From Streptomyces drozdowiczii (GTDB lineage Bacteria > Actinomycetota > Actinomycetes > Streptomycetales > Streptomycetaceae): a stretch of DNA of 64,000 nt. Position 1 is the stretch's first letter, and each line of letters starts with the position of its first letter. The translations under genes and the position numbers were made by a program. The stretch lies in the NCBI RefSeq assembly GCF_026167665.1, contig NZ_CP098740.1, positions 3,720,001-3,784,000 of the forward strand. The letters run 5' to 3'. Shown here one piece after another: positions 62,264 through 64,000 of the stretch. The notes under the pieces are model-generated. The model was not told the DNA's origin and did not search any database. It saw nothing but the letters and a program-made list of their open reading frames with translations.

Positions 62264-63796
62264 GTGAGTAAGACCAGCCTTTTCGCAGCAGACCTTCCCG
62301 CGGCGGACCACGCGCACCGGCTCCGCGAAGCCCTGCTCGCGGCCGCGTTCACGGCCGACGGGCTCCTCGACCTGCTCGGTGCGCCCGCCTACGCCGCGCT
62401 GGCGCGCAGCGAGACGGTTCCGGCGTTGCGGGCCACGCGCGGTGACACGCCGCTCGACACGCTGGTGCGTCTCTTCCTCCTCCAGCGGCCCGTGCCCGTC
62501 GAGCGGGCGGCGGCCGTGCTCCCGCTGGAGGAGTGCGCGGCGGACGGCTGGCTGACCGAGTCGGCCGGCGAGGTGCGGGCGACCGTCGATGTGCGGCCGT
62601 ACGGCGGGCCGGACGGCGAGGACTGGTTCATCGTCTCCGACCTCGGCTGCGCGGTCGGCGGCGCCGGCGGGATCGGCTCCCGCGAGAAGGGCGTCGTCCT
62701 CGGCATCGGCGGGGCCTCCACCACCCTGGCCGGGATCACCGTCCGCAAGCCCGTCGGCTCCGCACTCGACGTCGGTACGGGCTCCGGCATCCAGGCACTG
62801 CACGCCGCGCAGCACGCCACCAGGGTCACGGCGACCGACCTCAATCCGCGCGCCCTGGCCTTCACCCGGCTCACCCTCGCCCTGTCCGGCGCCGCCCCGG
62901 CCGACCTGCGCGAGGGCTCGCTGTACGAGCCGGTCGGCGCCGAGACCTTCGACCTGATCGTCTCCAATCCGCCGTTCGTCATCTCCCCGGGCGCCCGGCT
63001 CACCTACCGCGACGGCGGGATGGCCGGTGACGACCTGTGCCGGACCCTGGTGCGGCAGACCGGCGACCGGCTCAATGAGGACGGCTTCGCGCACTTCCTG
63101 GCCAACTGGGAGCACACCGAGGACGAGGAGTGGCAGGACCGGCTGCGCACCTGGGTCCCGGAGGGGTGCGACGCCTGGATCGTGCAGCGCGAGGTGCAGG
63201 ACGTCACGCAGTACGCGGAGCTGTGGCTGCGCGACAGCGGCGACCACCGCACGGACCCGGCTGAGTACGAAGCGCGGTACGACGCCTGGCTGGACGAGTT
63301 CGAGGCGCGGCGGACCAAGGGCGTCGGCTTCGGCTGGATCACGCTGCGGAAGTCCGCCGCGGCCGCCGCCGGGAGCCCCTCCGTCGTGATCGAGGAGTGG
63401 CCGCACGCGGTGGAGCAGCCGCTCGGACCCGCCGTCGAGGCGCACTTCGCCCGCCAGGACTATCTGCGCGAGCAGGACGACGCCGCGCTCCTCGCCGCCC
63501 ACTTCACCCTGGCCGCCGAGGTGGTCCAGGAGCAGGTGGGGCTCCCCGGCGCGGAGGACCCGGAGCATGTGGTGCTCCGTCAGAACCGCGGCATGCGCCG
63601 CGCCACCAAGGTCGACGCGGTCGGCGCCGGGTTCGCCGGTGTCTGCGACGGCTCGCTGCCCGCAGGGCGCATCCTCGACGCCATCGCCCAGCTGATGAAC
63701 GAGGACCCGGTGCTGCTGAGGGACCGCACCCCGCAGGCCATCCGGCTGCTGGTCGAGGAGGGCTTCCTGGAGCCGCTGCCCCCGGGCGGGCGGTGA
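62264..63796 (+). CDS. SAM-dependent methyltransferase (RsmC/PrmC-like core)
   Basis: About 510 residues. The N-terminal helical domain includes REALLAAAFTADGLLDLLG. The methyltransferase core has ALDVGTGSGIQALHAAQHA (motif I), VTATDLNPRAL and the catalytic DLIVSNPPFVISPG (NPPF motif, typical of N6-adenine, Gln or rRNA methylation). The C-terminal part is an extension of the family. Start uncertain among GTG 62264, ATG 62255 and an earlier in-frame start at 62180; 62264 begins the conserved SKTSLFAADLPAA. Confidence 0.88.
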   Translation: MSKTSLFAADLPAADHAHRLREALLAAAFTADGLLDLLGAPAYAALARSETVPALRATRGDTPLDTLVRLFLLQRPVPVERAAAVLPLEECAADGWLTESAGEVRATVDVRPYGGPDGEDWFIVSDLGCAVGGAGGIGSREKGVVLGIGGASTTLAGITVRKPVGSALDVGTGSGIQALHAAQHATRVTATDLNPRALAFTRLTLALSGAAPADLREGSLYEPVGAETFDLIVSNPPFVISPGARLTYRDGGMAGDDLCRTLVRQTGDRLNEDGFAHFLANWEHTEDEEWQDRLRTWVPEGCDAWIVQREVQDVTQYAELWLRDSGDHRTDPAEYEARYDAWLDEFEARRTKGVGFGWITLRKSAAAAAGSPSVVIEEWPHAVEQPLGPAVEAHFARQDYLREQDDAALLAAHFTLAAEVVQEQVGLPGAEDPEHVVLRQNRGMRRATKVDAVGAGFAGVCDGSLPAGRILDAIAQLMNEDPVLLRDRTPQAIRLLVEEGFLEPLPPGGR

Positions 63797-63800
63797 CCGG

Positions 63801-64000
63801 ATGATCCGGATCGAGCTGGACGAGGCGTCGCTCGGCGCGACCCGTATCGCGATCAGCCCGTTGTGGGACGCCTTCTGCAGCCTCCACCTCGCGATGCCGC
63901 ACCGCCATCCCTCCCGTCCTTACGAGGAGTGGGTGGTGCGGGCCCGCGAGGTGCTGCGCGAGGACGACCGGACGCATCCGCTCCGGCTGCTGATCGACGG
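63801..64000 (+). CDS. ArsR-like (DUF5937-type) regulator, 5' part
   Basis: Starts with ATG 63801 four bases after the methyltransferase stop and runs off the window end, 66 codons visible. MIRIELDEASLGATRIAISPLWD and PLRLLID resemble the N-terminus of winged-helix DUF5937/ArsR-like regulators that begin IRIELDEASLGRTR. The DNA-binding part is not in view. Confidence 0.75.
   Translation, partial: MIRIELDEASLGATRIAISPLWDAFCSLHLAMPHRHPSRPYEEWVVRAREVLREDDRTHPLRLLID

Overview
The window is a high-GC actinobacterial chromosome segment, almost certainly Streptomyces. The evidence is third-position GC bias, many GTG starts plus one TTG and one CTG start, ATGA/GTGA-coupled operons, and recognisable streptomycete genes: wblA, a Crp of the sporulation type, bldG with its anti-sigma partner, twin GH19 chitinases behind DasR-type operators, and a Tad pilus locus with the Ssd-type ATPase. 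From memory, the gene order (purA ... ybaB-recR ... ask-asd ... wblA ... crp-nth ... acsA ... tad ... bldG) is that of the conserved core of the Streptomyces coelicolor chromosome. I see no prophage, integrase, insertion sequence or CRISPR array. There is one tRNA gene, tRNA-Pro(CGG).

Layout. 1-9.6 kb: purA; two tandem chitinases, each with its own dre-type promoter; a second DNA sliding clamp; a transmembrane Ser/Thr kinase; a GntR regulator; a frameshifted conserved gene; a SLATT-type membrane protein. 9.9-16.5 kb: ybaB-recR, a DUF5063 gene, the ask-asd aspartate pathway operon (with an internal start for a separate beta subunit), and a coupled sigma factor/small ORF/membrane protein cluster. 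16.5-24.7 kb: SURF1, an S9 peptidase, a methyltransferase, a secreted SGNH hydrolase, an ABC exporter (ATPase frameshifted) and tRNA-Pro. 24.7-41.6 kb: a phosphoesterase, YqeY, a bifunctional penicillin-binding protein, wblA, two ArsA/Get3-like ATPases, a DUF4177-RidA-NUDIX-MBL cluster, crp, nth, CoA-NUDIX, a MarP-type membrane protease, epoxide-hydrolase-like and holin-like genes, and nhaA. 41.8-51.7 kb: acetyl-CoA synthetase, a SulP transporter joined to a beta-carbonic anhydrase (split by a frameshift), a deacetylase-like lipoprotein, a CooC-like ATPase, a Fic-like protein with a degenerate motif and a membrane-anchored HAD phosphatase. 52.2-57.5 kb: the Tad locus (ssd, tadA, tadB, tadC, pilin, two TadE-like genes). 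57.5-64 kb: a DEAD/H helicase (frameshifted), bldG, its anti-sigma partner, a lipoprotein, a methyltransferase and the start of an ArsR-like regulator.

How the genes work together. Three developmental regulators (WblA, Crp, BldG) lie within about 31 kb, mixed with cell-wall, pilus and signalling genes. The chitinase pair links to N-acetylglucosamine sensing through DasR. ask and asd feed the lysine/threonine/diaminopimelate branch.

Caution on sequence quality. Six apparent frameshifts, in five conserved genes or fusions, all behave as the loss of one base, and wherever the site can be pinned it is a C or G run. That points to sequencing error rather than true pseudogenes, so the affected gene ends should be read with this in mind. 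All functional calls are from sequence motifs and memory of protein families; no database search was run.
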